Below, in pieces: positions 1 to 11,479 of a stretch of DNA of 64,000 nt (position 1 is the stretch's first letter; each line of letters starts with the position of its first letter). The notes below the pieces were generated by a model. That model was not told where the DNA came from and did not search any database. It saw only the letters and a program-made list of their open reading frames with translations. The translations under genes were made by a program, and so were the position numbers. Source of the stretch: Chrysogorgia sp. JL179-B06 (lineage: Eukaryota; Cnidaria; Anthozoa; Scleralcyonacea; Chrysogorgiidae). The stretch covers positions 566,001 through 630,000 of the forward strand of contig JAYKKM010000120.1 in assembly GCA_035772405.1 (NCBI GenBank), in the 5' to 3' direction.

Positions 1-396
1 TTCTCGTCGAAGTACGTGTACCAAGGATGTTTTACTTTAACGTGCTTTCGACAGCCTCTGCGACTGGCAAATCCTGGATGGTCGCAGTCGGAAACCGGAC
101 AATGATCAACGCCGTGTTCGTCTTTGTTCAGGTGTAATCGTCTTGGTTTCTTGAATGAGCCGTCCAGAGATTTCCAATCGACTGTATGAACATGATGACG
201 AGGCATGGAAAGGCAGCATCATACGTCGATTAAGGCCGAGAACTAAGGATCGAGCGTTAATCGTGTTTTCTTGTATCTTCAATAATAATCTGTCATATTT
301 ATACTCTGCGATGCATCTAACTGTCCTTCCTTTGGGATTAGACAAACATATCATTCCTTTTGTCAAAATTTCAATTGAAATTAAATATTATTCGTA
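1..396. other. No supported gene
   Basis: Two short overlapping antiparallel reading frames (about 80 codons each) are visible here, but they lack splice context, domain resemblance or composition that would set them apart from chance. I see no repeat or RNA structure. The stretch ends where the large palindrome begins. Confidence 0.5.
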
Positions 397-401
397 GCTA
401 G

Positions 402-1565
402 TTAATTGATATTCATAACGACCGGCTACCCGGCTACTAGATGTAAACCTTATTAAACTAACCGGCTACCAACCGGCTACCGTAGAGGAACGACCGCTAC
501 CGAACTATGGTAGCCGGTGCTCAGGTGAATATATTATACGTGCATGGAAACGAGGGCACAGTTAATTGATATTCATAACCACCGGCTACCATAGTTCGGT
601 AGCCGGTCGTTCCTCTACGGTAGCCGGTCGGTAGCCGGTTAGTTTAATAAGGTTTACATCTAGTAGCCGGGTAGCCGGTGGTTATGAATATCAATTAAAC
701 CAATTTCAGTCTATTTTTGTGCGAATTTCAGTATACTTTACGTGCGAATTTCAGTATACTTTACGTGCGAATTTCAGTATACTTTACGTGCCAATTTCAC
801 TCTATTTCTGTGGCAATTTTTCAGTCTATTTTTTTACTGATAAAACTCTGATGATTGGGGTGACTGTAAGCGCCCTCATGTAACATACCGACTAGCTAGG
901 AATTCAGTCTGTTTTTTTTGTAAATCTCAGTGTGTTTTTGTGCCAATTTCAGTCTGTTTTTTTGTAAATCTCAGTCCGGTGTTCGAACAGTGCGCCAATT
1001 GGCACAAAAATAGACTGAAATTGGCACAAAAATACACTGAGATTTACAAAAAAAACAGACTGAGATTTACAAAAAAAACAGACTGAATTCCTAGCTAGTC
1101 GGTATGTTACATGAGGGCGCTTACAGTCACCCCAATCATCAGAGTTTTATCAGTAAAAAAATAGACTGAAAAATTGCCACAAAAATAGAGTGAAATTCGC
1201 ACGTAAAGTATACTGAAATTCGCACAAAAATAGACTGAAATTGGCATATAAATTATATAGATCAAACTTAATTGATATTCATAACGACCGGCTACCCGGC
1301 TACTAGATGTAAACCTTATTAAACTAACCGGCTACCAACCGGCTACCGTAGAGGAACGACCGGCTACCGAACTATGGTAGCCGGTCGTTATGAATATCAA
1401 TTAACTGTGCCCTCGTTTCCATGCACCTATAATATATTCAGCTGAGCACCGGCTACCATAGTTCGGTAGCCGGTCGTTCCTCTAAGGTAGCCGGTCGGTA
1501 GCCGGTTAGTTTAATAAGGTTTACATCTAGTAGCCGGGTAGCCGGTGGTTATGAATATCAATTAA
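402..1565. repeat. Palindrome made of palindromes (A-B-A foldback)
   Basis: The whole stretch is an inverted repeat centred on TTCGAA at 981-986. Each outer arm (402-698 and 1268-1565) is itself an inverted repeat beginning TTAATTGATATTCATAAC and packed with the motif ACCGGCTACC. The loop of the left arm is the reverse complement of the loop of the right arm. The core (700-1244) is a third inverted repeat built from variants of AATTTCAGTCTATTTTTGTG. No transposase is present. It is best read as a nested non-autonomous foldback element, or two inverted copies of one foldback around another. Confidence 0.85.
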
Positions 1566-2776
1566 GTTAGATATTTTATTGACGTATAAATTAAGAACCC
1601 ATATCATTAGAATAAGCAGGAATTATATTTGTTTCGATTTAGTATTTTAAGGTAAATTTGTATATAATGAACACGACCGATTCACTTTTTAATTTCTCAA
1701 TCAATCTAATTCCTAAGGAAGGACAGTGAGATGCATCTCACAATATAAATATACCAGACTATTTATTATGATAAAATAATAGTATGCATATATATATAAG
1801 CGTATATGCATCGTTTTTGAAAAACCCCGCAGTTCGGCAAATTTCGATCAGGTCAGACTCAAAAAGATTTTATGTTTTCTAAATGAACAAGGTGTATAGT
1901 GTGCGTGTAAATTATTGATTTAGCTTGATTTTGATAGTTGCATCCACCAGCTACCTTGGTATACAAAATATAAACTTTATTAAACTAATCTTATTACCCT
2001 GACCATACTTTATCAACTTTAGTCAAGAACGATGCGCATATATCTATATAGTATAATACTATAGGTAATATTTGGCATCTCACTCGATCAAACTACATGT
2101 TGAAAGGATTTATGGTAAAGGAAAATTTCGAGTATACTATACATTATATACTATATATACGTTATATACTATATATATATATTATACATTATATACTATA
2201 CATATTATACTATATACGATATATTAAAATAAATATTATACTGTCTAGATAATTATTCTTTATCAATAAAAATGTTCTGCTATGAAAGACCTTTTAAAAT
2301 ACCAACACTTATAGGCAGGGCTTCCTTCAATTTATATGGCGCAACTATAGTTCCTCTGAGGCGGAACCACTTGTTCCTATACTATACAACAATAGGCACT
2401 AAAACAGCTATAACTGAAGAGGAACAATCAGGTCCTATTGCAAGCAGTCTAGCTCATGCGGAACGACCTGGTCCTAAATTAGGCTCGTTCCCATTTTCGA
2501 ATATGGGAACTAAATGTTCCCGAATTCAAAATGAGAACGAAGCATTCCTCTTCGATATGTTCCCATTTAAAAGGAACGAATGCAGCGAGTACCGAAATCT
2601 AAGCGGTACAAACAGTTCCCCCTGATGTCGTTCCTAAAATCAAAACAAAGCATTTCCAACCTTCAACTGGAATTCAAATTCCATTCTTATTCGCTCAAAG
2701 CCGCATCAACTGTCTTGTTTAGACGATAATCATAAAGACAATAGACCCCTACACATAGCCTATCGATTGTTCATCA
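1566..2776. other. AT-rich stretch without a supported gene
   Basis: Very AT-rich, with a TATA/TATAC-type low-complexity tract at about 2130-2235. A 117-codon open frame (2272-2625, +) has no recognisable domain and contains short palindromic motifs such as GTTCCCATTTTCGAATATGG, so it looks like repeat DNA. I looked here for the missing first-half vWA exon expected upstream of 4203 and did not find it. Confidence 0.5.
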
Positions 2777-2843
2777 TTAAACTAAAGGAACAGCAAGCAA
2801 TACAACACAAAACAACAGAACAAATGGGAAAAAATATACGGAA

Positions 2844-3716
2844 ATGACAACAACTACAACTACTACAACTACAATTACTGCAACAACTACAATTACTACA
2901 ACAACTACAACAACTACAACTACTACAACTACTACAACTACAACTACAACTACTACAACTACAATTACTACAACAACTACAATTACTACAACAACTACAA
3001 CTACAACAACTACAACTACTACAACTACAACTACTACTACAACTACAACTACTACAACTACAACTACGACAACAACTACAACTACTACAACTACAACTAC
3101 TACAACTACTACAACTACTACAACTACTACAACTACTACAACTACTACAACTACAACTACTACAACAACTACAACTACTACAACAACTACAACTACTACT
3201 ACAACTACAACTACAACAACTACAATTACTACAACAACTACAACTACAACAACTACAACTACTACAACTACAACTACTACAACTACAACTACTACAACTA
3301 CAACTACTACAACTACTACAACTACAACTACAACTACTACAACTACAACTACAACAACTACAATTACTACAACAACTACAACTACAACAACTACAACTAC
3401 TACAACTACAACTACTACAACTACAACTACTACAACTACAACTACTACCGCAACTACTACCGCAACTACTACCACAACTACTACCACAACTACTACTACT
3501 ACTACTACTACTACAACTACAACAACTACTACAACTACAACTACTACTACAACAACTACTACTACTACTACAACAACTACTACTCCTCCTCCTACTACTA
3601 CTCCTACTACTACTCCTACTACTACTACTATTATTACTACTACTACTACTACTACAACTACTATTATTACTACTACTAGTCTACTACTATTATTACTACT
3701 ACTAGTCTACTACTAG
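2844..3716. repeat. (ACT/ACA)n microsatellite array, first copy
   Basis: Almost pure A/C/T trinucleotide repeat (ACT, ACA, ATT variants), ending in CCT/ATT/AGT variants. It lies upstream of the vWA exon at 4203, in presumed intron. Its 3' part carries the same variant order as the larger array at 12.0-15.2 kb, so the left border of the segmental duplication falls inside it. Poly-threonine and poly-valine frames through it are not genes. Confidence 0.95.
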
Positions 3717-4165
3717 TCTACTACTACTACTTCTACTACTATTACTGCTGCTACTGCTGCTACTGCTGCTACTGCTGCTACTGCTGCTACTGCTGCTACT
3801 GCTGCTACTGCTGCTACTGCTGCTACTGCTGCTACTGCTACTATTACTGCTGCTGCTGCTGCTGCTACTGCTACTACTACTACAATTACTACTGCTACTG
3901 CTGCTACTGCTGCTACTGCTGCTACTACTGCTACTACTGCTACTACTATTACTGCGGCTGCCACTGCCACTGCTACTGCAGCTGCTGCTCCTGCTGCTTC
4001 TGCTGCTGCTGCTGCTGCTTCGCTCGAAACATCCATTAAATATATAGCTGCTGCTGCTGCTACCATCATTACTATTATCATTACTATTATTCATTAATAT
4101 CATCATTACTATCATCATTACTATCATCATTACTATCATCATTACTATTACTAGTATTACTACTT
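3717..4165. repeat. Mixed (CTG)(CTA) and (ATC/ATT) repeats beside an exon
   Basis: Interrupted CTG-CTA trinucleotide repeat to about 4065, then ATCATT/ATT repeats. It ends about 40 bases before the acceptor of the vWA exon at 4203. A matching tract at 15225-15590 precedes the second copy of the exon with different repeat numbers. Confidence 0.9.
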
Positions 4166-4202
4166 TTATTATTATCCCTTTTTTGGCATGTTTATATTGA
4201 AG

Positions 4203-4485
4203 ATCTTCGGTAAGAAAGGAGATAGGGCAAATGTTCCAGACGTGGTGGTCCTTATCTCAGATGGTGAATCTCAGGATCACATAACTACGAAATTACAAGC
4301 GGATTATCTGAAAGCTAAAGGAATTGCCGTTATTACGATTGCTGTAGGCAAAGGTTTGGGAAACAAACAATTGATAAAGCAACTTGGAGAAATCGCCAGT
4401 GATAAATCGTATATCTATCAAGTGCCATTTGATGCACTGAAAACCATTGAGGGTAAACTTGCAAAAGAAGTGTGCGAAATCATAG
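4203..4485 (+). CDS. vWA domain exon, C-terminal half (copy 1)
   Basis: This 283-bp internal exon starts after TATTGAAG (acceptor AG at 4201-4202) and ends before GTACGC. Phase is 0 in and 1 out. It encodes the second half of a von Willebrand factor A domain: VPDVVVLISDGESQD is the typical strand with the conserved Asp-Gly of the MIDAS region, followed by GIAVITIAVGKG and a closing helix ending EVCEI. Splicing to the EGF exon at 5660 rebuilds Asp at the start of DPCGKAPC. An open frame continues to 4559 by chance. The copy at 15629 encodes the same protein. No first-half vWA exon precedes this copy in the window, so on this sequence alone the domain is incomplete. Confidence 0.85.
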
Positions 4486-4558
4486 GTACGCCATATGATT
4501 TTCTCTCATTATATTCAATTGCTATAGGAATTCCAATTGCTGTTTCTAACAAAATCTA

Positions 4559-5255
4559 GCCTGAGAGAAAACAGCCATGTCTTCACGCTCCCTCCACCCG
4601 CGGAAGAGACGTCTGAGCAACGAGCTAAGAAAGTCCATACTGATGACGTTGCAACTAAACGAGATCCGGGAACGCTAACTGGTTACCTTAATATTATACG
4701 GGTTAATTAAATCACAGTTTGACCAAGATCAACTCCAACGCCATTCCTGTCAAAGCTAAAGTTTAGTTTTTGCTATCAAAGAAAGACGGATAGTTATTCT
4801 TCCAAAAGCGAGTTCGAGTTGCGATAAACTGCATCATTTCCCTATCGAAATCGAACCATTTCGCCTGACATCGAGCGCCACTTCCTGTCGAGACTTCAAA
4901 CTGTCGTAACGCAACTTTCAAATTTCACTCAACGGTGAAGGCTCCGCTCGAAACGTCAGTATCTCGTTCCTAATATCTCGGTAGTTCACCTGCTACTTAA
5001 AAACATGTGTCGATATTGTACTTACCCAACATCGTGACGATACTGGATAACAGCTCCCATCGCATAGGTATACATCTGCAGTTTCGTGCCACTAGCGTTT
5101 CTGATTACCGCATCGTCGCGCAAAAGTCTGAAATTTGAAACAAAGTAACCAATCAGCGCTATACTACCTGGATCTCGCTAGTTGCAACGTCATCAGTATG
5201 GAATGTCTTGGCAGCGAGCGTTAAGAGGCGGCTGTTTTCACAGGCTAAGGGGTGT
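4559..5255. repeat. Foldback repeat in intron (copy 1)
   Basis: The left arm (about 4560-4675) reads GAAAACAGCC then CATACTGATGACGTTGCAAC. Its degenerate inverted complement lies at about 5165-5250, giving arms of roughly 100 bases around a unique loop. It looks like a MITE-type insertion. The same structure recurs at 15985-16675. Confidence 0.6.
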
Positions 5256-5659
5256 TAGGGCTGGCCCTAGTAAAAAGGATGGATTTCACCTCGCGTTTAC
5301 ATGGGAATATTCTAGCCCTTCTAGGAGGGCTGAATTGTTTCCCGAGTTGACAACATGTATTTTCCCCCGTAACCCGCTGAATCCATTTCCCCGCACAAGT
5401 TTTCAATTTAAAACCTACGTATGAACAAACAAAACCTGTGAAATAAAGATTTGTCTAAACATATACGGGCGAAGACCAACTTTGTCGCGTGTACGGAGCT
5501 TTTGACTTGCCAGCCCTCCTACCAAGAGGGCTAGCCCTCCTCCAAGTTAAAAATCTGAAAACCTATAGAAACTAAAGAATATACTTCGTAAGAATGTACT
5601 AAATAGATATGACCAACAGTGCAACCAAACCTCTTGATTCTTACTTTCTCTTACTTCAG

Positions 5660-5773
5660 ATCCTTGTGGTAAAGCACCGTGTCAAAATGGCGGACAGTGT
5701 GTGGCCAAAGGATATCTGTATACTTGTAAATGTCCGGCCGGTTATGAAGGAATTAACTGCGAAATCAAAATTG
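5660..5773 (+). CDS. EGF-like domain exon 1 (copy 1)
   Basis: A 114-bp exon, phase 1 in and 1 out, with acceptor TTACTTCAG and donor GTAGGT. It encodes one EGF repeat with six cysteines spaced C-x4-C-x5-C-x8-C-x-C-x8-C, starting [14 protein letters not shown] and ending GYEGINC. The N-terminal D-P-C lacks the D-x-D/N-E pattern of calcium-binding EGF modules. The O-fucose site position between C2 and C3 is Gln, so that modification is not predicted. A symmetrical phase 1-1 exon is the classic shuffling unit of extracellular proteins. It is identical at protein level to the copy at 17087. Confidence 0.9.
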
Positions 5774-5970
5774 GTAGGTTTGCGAATTTGTATTGAGTGT
5801 TACAATTACAATTATACAATTGATAGTGCACCGACTTGTAACATTTGGGTTTAAGAAGGTTCCTACGTTTTGAAAATAGCCCGTTGGTGTATGCAATTGA
5901 TAAATATAATAGCAGTTTTTAATGTTTGTAGTCGTTTTAATATAGATGTTAGATCTATGCAGCTTATTAA

Positions 5971-6641
5971 CAGGGATGGATTTACTAGGGGGTGCGGGGG
6001 TGCTATTTTTCATGATAAAGCAAAAAAATATTAGAAACAAAATGAGATACAGTAATTTAAGGTTAGATACTTAGATATTCATGTGATTGTGAGCATGACT
6101 AGACTATCTGTTGACTGTTGCATCACTTGCATGTATCATGTTTGATAATGTTTTGCTAGCTTTGGCCCTTTGGATGCATCATGCATGCCTGATGCGTCTC
6201 TGACTCTGGAGTCTGGAACCCATCTAACGCTGATCTAAGCAATATTTATATTTTTAAATTTTAATTCTCTTCTGCTTTTCAAAAGCATACTATCAAGTTA
6301 AGAGAATAGAATCTACTGTAACACATTATTAACTAATAACTATTATATTTATAAACTTCTCCCTGTCCCTCAGTCCCTAAAAGGCTATACAACTAGCTTC
6401 TCGGTAACTAAGTTGTACACTTGTACTGTAGTACTGCAGACTGCATGGAGGCTGTTTTTCCAAATTGCCAGAATACTGATGCAGTGATGGGCGGGCGGCG
6501 CGCAAGACCACCAGAATACTGATGTTCGCGTGGTGCGCATGACCGCCAGAATACTGATGGGCGCGCGACGCGCATGACCGACACAACTCGGCAGCATAGC
6601 ACCCCCCCCCCCGCTACCAGATCATGCTGGATCCATCCCTG
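5971..6641. mobile_element. Non-autonomous hAT element (copy 1)
   Basis: The ends are CAGGGATGGATTTA and the near-inverted GGATCCATCCCTG, flanked by a perfect 8-bp direct repeat CTTATTAA (5963-5970 and 6642-6649). An 8-bp duplication and CAG...CTG ends are the hAT signature. It has no transposase. Inside are three diverged repeats beginning CCAGAATACTGATG (about 6470-6575) and a C homopolymer of 11 bases, against 20 in the copy at 17398-18074. Confidence 0.85.
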
Positions 6642-6982
6642 CTTATTAATCAATTAGAGTTTACGGTATAAGGGTTACCCGGAGCAGAGTCTCTGCAGAG
6701 ATCCCACCCGCACCGGTCCACCCGCACGGGAGCTCATATACTATTAAACATATTACGCAAGCTATTTCTACAACCACAAACACAATACTTTCTATGCATG
6801 TGGTCATGATTTGTGGCAGCCAGTGAACAAAAATCACCGTGTTTAGAAATGTAGGAAATAGTTCACCAAATTGGCTTAAGTTTTTATATGTGTGTTCTTT
6901 AGCCGACTTAGAACGATGATGAAAAAATCAGGCGAAAATATAAAATTGATCAATGCGAAAAATATCGGCCATTGTATATTAA

Positions 6983-7430
6983 CTCTTTCCTGTCCGGCCC
7001 AATCAAAATGGGCCATAGAAGACCCATGAAGTCGTCATTCGAAAAACACGGCGCACGGTAACGCAAGATTAAAAATTGAAATTCGACAAAGGTCAGGCAC
7101 ATGAGATCCACTCACACGCCAAGTTTGATTTGATTTCATAAACAACTCTGCGATTGGTGGCATTTTGAATTTTCAAGATGCTACGCGGGCGTGGCAAGAT
7201 GGCCTTTTCCAGAAAAATGAACGTTTTTCAACCACATTTATGATAATTAATACTAATTTATATTAACATAATGTGTCTTGTTCGGGAAATTTAAAAGCAC
7301 AAGTAAAAGCCGGTTTATTGGGCTTTCAGAAAATGTATAGATTTCGCGACAGTTATGGTTATTTCAAGAGATATCAATAGAACAAAGAGGTGGTTCAATT
7401 TTGGATGTTTTTCAGCCGGACAGGAAAGAG
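6983..7430. mobile_element. piggyBac-like MITE (copy 1)
   Basis: The inverted ends CTCTTTCCTGTCCGGC and GCCGGACAGGAAAGAG sit between two TTAA tetranucleotides (6979-6982 and 7431-7434), the target duplication of piggyBac-type elements. The element is 448 bp and carries no coding sequence. It recurs in the duplicated segment at 18417-18865. Confidence 0.75.
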
Positions 7431-7433
7431 TTA

Positions 7434-7788
7434 AACCATTTACAACTTTTTCATATCTCACTTCTCTTAAGATATTAAGATTTGTTTAATATGTAAATGA
7501 TCATACTTATGACATCAAAATGCATGATGATTTATTGAAAAATTCTGCATATCTTTACCATTATCTCAAGGAATCGTTTGATGATTTGCGTATTTGATGT
7601 CATTGGACACATCCACGCACAAGCATGCACCTGCATTTCAAGTGATTTCATTACATAATCTCAAGGATATATAAGCGTTTTCAATAAGTTATTATGCAGT
7701 GTGATGTCATAAGTATGATCATTTACATATTAAACAAATCTTAATATCTCATGAGTGAAGTGAGATATGAAAAAGTTTGTAAATGGTT
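7434..7788. mobile_element. Foldback MITE (copy 1)
   Basis: Long inverted repeat beginning AACCATTTACAACTTTTTC and ending in its inverse, directly abutting the TTAA of the piggyBac-like MITE. Arms of about 110 bases include ATGATCATACTTATGACATC. Non-coding. Second copy at 18869-19222. Confidence 0.75.
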
Positions 7789-8029
7789 AGTCTTTATAGT
7801 TTCAAGAATTCTACTGAATTTTTCATTGCATATAGACACTTTAAATTGTATGCATGTAAATACATGATAATTAAGTTTATCTTCTTCATGTATATTCTTA
7901 TTGAATAAAACCCATGAGTACTATAAGTCCCGCCCCATGCCTTTCAATCCCTGTGTAACGCGCAAGTCAGAATGGAACTCTGCGATATACGGCAAAGTTC
8001 GTGTAGAATGGCTTTTCCGTTTACTCATG

Positions 8030-8398
8030 TCTGCTTCGGTGGTCTAGTGGTCAGTGCCACTGCCTCCCACCTCTGAGGTCAAGAGTTTGAATCCTGTGTT
8101 CGGACATTTGATCGCATTGAAAGAGTTGGTCAACACTCTGCCAAACGTCGTGGGTTTTCTCCGGGTTCTCCGGTTTCCTCCCACAGGGAAGTTTGACAGG
8201 GCGGGTTAGGATAAATAGTTATAGGAAGACTAATGATGATAAAAATTGTAAAAATAAATAGCTAAGGTTAATTGATTGGGGTTACTGGGTACTGAATGTA
8301 ATAGAATAAATTGTCGATGTTGTAAAGCGCATTTGATCATATACACATGCTAATTTGCGCTATATAAATAGTAAACATTATTATTAACATTATTATTA
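8030..8398 (+). mobile_element. tRNA-derived SINE (copy 1)
   Basis: The head (8030-8108) carries pol III-like boxes: an A-box-like GGTGGTCTAGTGGTCAGTGC and a B-box-like AGAGTTTGAATCC. The middle contains GGTTTTCTCCGGGTTCTCCG, a conserved core seen in several animal SINE families. The tail has GCGCTATATAAATA followed by ATTATTATT repeats. It is flanked by direct repeats ACTCATG (8023-8029 and 8399-8405). The tail matches the 3' end of the LINE at 53-54 kb, its likely source of retrotransposition machinery. Second copy at 19465-19832. Confidence 0.85.
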
Positions 8399-8680
8399 AC
8401 TCATGCTCCTGGTATTTATCTTCAACCTATTTGCAAGATCCGGATGTCTGGTAGTTGGGTGAAAATACGATGTGCATGACTTGTACCATCTAGAATCTTT
8501 AGTATATGATGGGGAACTTTATTTCTGCTAACAACTTTGCGTTTTTTCAACATCTAAAATCGATTTCGATGGAATTAATACTTGATCCCGAAGAATTAAT
8601 GAAAAGTAGCGCTTATGTGTAGAGTGAATATCAATGGCAAGATTTCGTTGCATAGGCACTTTAAATTCTATTTTAGTTAA

Positions 8681-9008
8681 AGGGAAACTGTACCCAAAAA
8701 ACAAATTACTTTTAAATAAAAGGCCTTTAAGTATAATGTTTAGAAATGTTAATAGTTTTACGGTATCTGCTCGTTTTCATTCTTGTATTTTATGTTTCTG
8801 CACGCCGCCATTTTCGAGTTTGCTGGTTTCTTTTGACGTCACCGAGTCTCAATGACGTCAAAATTGAAAGAAAAATCGCCGCTGTACACCAAATTTGAGC
8901 CGTCTAGCAAACTCTAAAATGGCTGCGTCCTGAATGAAAACGTTATTTCGCGTTATACTTAAAGGCCTTTGATTTAAAAGCAATTTTTTTGTTGCCTACA
9001 GTTCCGCT
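8681..9008. mobile_element. MITE with TTAA flanks (copy 1)
   Basis: The inverted ends AGGGAAACTGTA and TACAGTTCCGCT lie between TTAA tetranucleotides. Inner arms include AAAGGCCTTTAAGTATAA and its inverse. A 73-codon frame starting at 8634 runs through it and is not a gene. Second copy at 20116-20444. Confidence 0.7.
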
Positions 9009-9094
9009 TTAAAAACTTATATAAATAGTGTCCCCAATTTTCACCTCATGTTGTGTACTTGTTCTTTGTTCTATGTTCCTCATATACATTAAAG

Positions 9095-9208
9095 ATCCTT
9101 GTGACAGCTCGCCATGTCAAAACGGTGGAACGTGTTCGTCACAAGGAGACTCGTACATATGTATCTGTCTTAGTAATTATGAAGGAAACAACTGCGAAGT
9201 CACAAAGT
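9095..9208 (+). CDS. EGF-like domain exon 2 (copy 1)
   Basis: A 114-bp exon, phase 1-1, with acceptor ATACATTAAAG and donor GTAAGT. Six cysteines with the same spacing as the preceding EGF exon: [14 protein letters not shown] to NYEGNNC. The C2-QNGGT-C3 segment fits the protein O-fucosylation consensus (C-x4-S/T-C), unlike EGF exon 1. Its 3' phase 1 matches the next vWA exon at 11480 only if one T is removed there. Protein identical to the copy at 20531. Confidence 0.9.
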
Positions 9209-9553
9209 GTAAGTCAACTGTTAACACTGTTTCATATATACATGCAGTACTGCTCAAAATTAACCTAACGAAAAACACGTTCGCCAAATGCGTTAATCCG
9301 CTGCACGTTTGAATATCGTGACCTACTGTAATCGCTCCCCGTTCGGTGATCTTCGTTGTTTTCCGACCCGTTAACGTTAGAAAGTGGTTCCTTTTCATTA
9401 TCCGATTCGTCATGTGAATCAAATCTCTTCGGCCTGTCTCAACACACTGGGATCATCTAAACAAGAGACGAAAATGATAAACTTGGGAAAAATCACCCAT
9501 TCAAAGAAGAACGGCAGGTTCAACGTACTTTCTCTTTTATTCTCGTGTAATAA

Positions 9554-9692
9554 CTTCTTATAATTAACCGAGAGCGCGGTCATTACGGGAAAATATCAGA
9601 CCGAGACCTTGATAGTACGGGCGAGGTTCGTGTATAAAAGACTGAGGTCTGATATTTTCCCGTAATGACCAAGCGGTCGAGGTTAATAAGAG
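9554..9692. repeat. Hairpin MITE (copy 1)
   Basis: About 140 bp of inverted repeat. GGTCATTACGGGAAAATATC pairs with its exact inverse near 9647-9670, and AT-rich ends include TTAACC/GGTTAA. Repeated at about 20990-21128. Confidence 0.7.
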
Positions 9693-9876
9693 GTTTATTA
9701 TATGGCGCATGGCTTTTTTAAACAACATACTTTACATATGTTTTGAGTGACAGAATCCTCATTTTCAATCTAGTTCTTGTTCTTCTATTGCTTTCATGCA
9801 AGTAAGACTCTGTTTTAGATTATTCATCGTCCGACTCGTACATGACTTAGTGTTTAATTTATTAAATTCGTACCAG

Positions 9877-10021
9877 TTAGACTAGACTAGACTAGACTAG
9901 ACTAGACGAGACGAGACAAGACGAGATTAGTCTAGACGAGATTAGTCTAGACTAGACTAGACTAGACTAGACTAGACTAGACTAGACTAGACTAGACTAG
10001 ACTAGACTAGACTAGACTAGA
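9877..10021. repeat. (GACTA)n pentanucleotide array (copy 1)
   Basis: Tandem GACTA with GACGA and GATTA variants near the start. Sequence identity with the second copy ends inside this array, so it marks the right border of the segmental duplication. Confidence 0.95.
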
Positions 10022-10086
10022 CACGAGGAATTAACCAAAAGGACTAAATGCATAATTACCTCTATCAGGAGGTTATGTTTTTACCT

Positions 10087-10189
10087 TTGTCTGTCTGTCT
10101 GTCTGTCTGTTTGTTTGTTTGTTTGTTTGTTTGTTTGTTTGTTTGTTTGTTTGTTTGTTTGTTTGTTTGTTTGTTTGTTTGTTTGTTGT
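10087..10189. repeat. (CTGT)n then (TTTG)n microsatellite
   Basis: Five or so CTGT units followed by about 20 TTTG units. Absent from the corresponding place after the second duplicated copy. Confidence 0.95.
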
Positions 10190-10667
10190 TTGTAAGCTGT
10201 TTGTAAGCAGGATAGGCAAAAATTAATGAACAGATTTAAATGAAAGTTTGTAGAAGGGATGGTCATATTGCAAGGACCAAGTCATTAAATTTTGGTACAA
10301 TGTGGATGACAATTGGATGAAATATTGATAATTAATGAGGCTGAGCCACAATCACAGCGTGGTATTTGGTCACATGTATATAGCTTTGTAAAGATCAATA
10401 AAGATTGAATACTGGTTAGGACGATCTTTAACGAAGTTATGAATGCTTATTAGGACGATCTTTAACAAAGTTATGAATACTAATTTAGCCTATAGCATCG
10501 TTCATTGGTTCATTCATTGGTTCATTTCACAAGTACGATAAAATACTCGTCAGATATGTATGGGATTTACAATGGCTCGTCACTTGTGCTACGCACTCGC
10601 CAGTGTAAATGCCCATACAGATCTGCCGCTCGTATTTTACCTATTACTAATTAATCTATTTAAAAGG

Positions 10668-11279
10668 GAAATAAGTTCCAACTAAATCAGGAAAAATGCA
10701 AGGAGCTCAGAATTTCTTTCGCTGAGAACAAACCCGACTTCGCTCCCATAATCCCATTTTGATCAATGGAAAAGCAATAGAGGTTGTGCCGAATGTCAAG
10801 CTACTAGGTTTGAATATTTGTAACGATCTGAGATGGAACTGTCATGTTACTGAAATCTCTAAGAAGGTGTCACTTCGCTTGTATTTTCTGAGGCAATTAA
10901 AAAGAGCGAATATTGCAGCAAAAGAACTTCTAAATTTTTACACCACCTGTATCCGACCGATTATGGAATATGCTTGACCAGTTTTCCATAACGCTCTGCC
11001 GTTGTATCTTCCGATGAGCTGCAATGCTTACAGAAGCGCGCCTGCAGCATGAGGATTATCCGCTTCCCTTTTGTCGTCTATAACGATGCTCTGATAGCTT
11101 GTAATTTAGATAGTCTATCTGAGCGCAGGAGAATCATAACTACTAAATTATTTGAGAAAATAAGTAACAATAATGAACATATAAGCTGCACAAACTTTTA
11201 CCCAAGGAAAACCATTGTAACAAGAACTTGCGAAGTGCTCGGAAATTCCATGTTCCAGTCTGTAAGACTAATCGACTAA
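10668..11279 (+). pseudogene. Non-LTR retrotransposon RT C-terminal fragment
   Basis: Broken reading frame with the thumb and connection segments typical of LINE reverse transcriptases: KCKELRISF, NVKLLGLNICNDLRWNCHV, LRQLKRANIAAKELLNFYTT, CIRPIMEYA, then SERRRIITTKLFEKI. Frame changes at about 10760 and 10975 break it. The catalytic palm is missing, so it is 5'-truncated and dead. It lies in the intron between EGF exon 2 and the vWA exon. Confidence 0.8.
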
Positions 11280-11479
11280 AGAACAGTTTTATCTATAGTA
11301 ATTGTATATAGTACTCTCATATTTTTATACTTATATATTTGATGTAAAGTTTTTTATCTAATTCAGCCTTAGTAGGCTGTAGCTGTATACCGCATAACGT
11401 TCATATTACCCCAACGTACGTTGGGGCTGGGAAAACACACCGAACAGTGCTTGATTAGATTAAATATTTTTCCTTTTAG

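Noticed and set aside
9028..9312. A small secreted EGF peptide with an apparent signal sequence (ATG at 9028)
   Set aside because: The hydrophobic stretch is intron sequence ahead of the acceptor at 9094, and the phase-1 exon borders fit a multi-exon gene.
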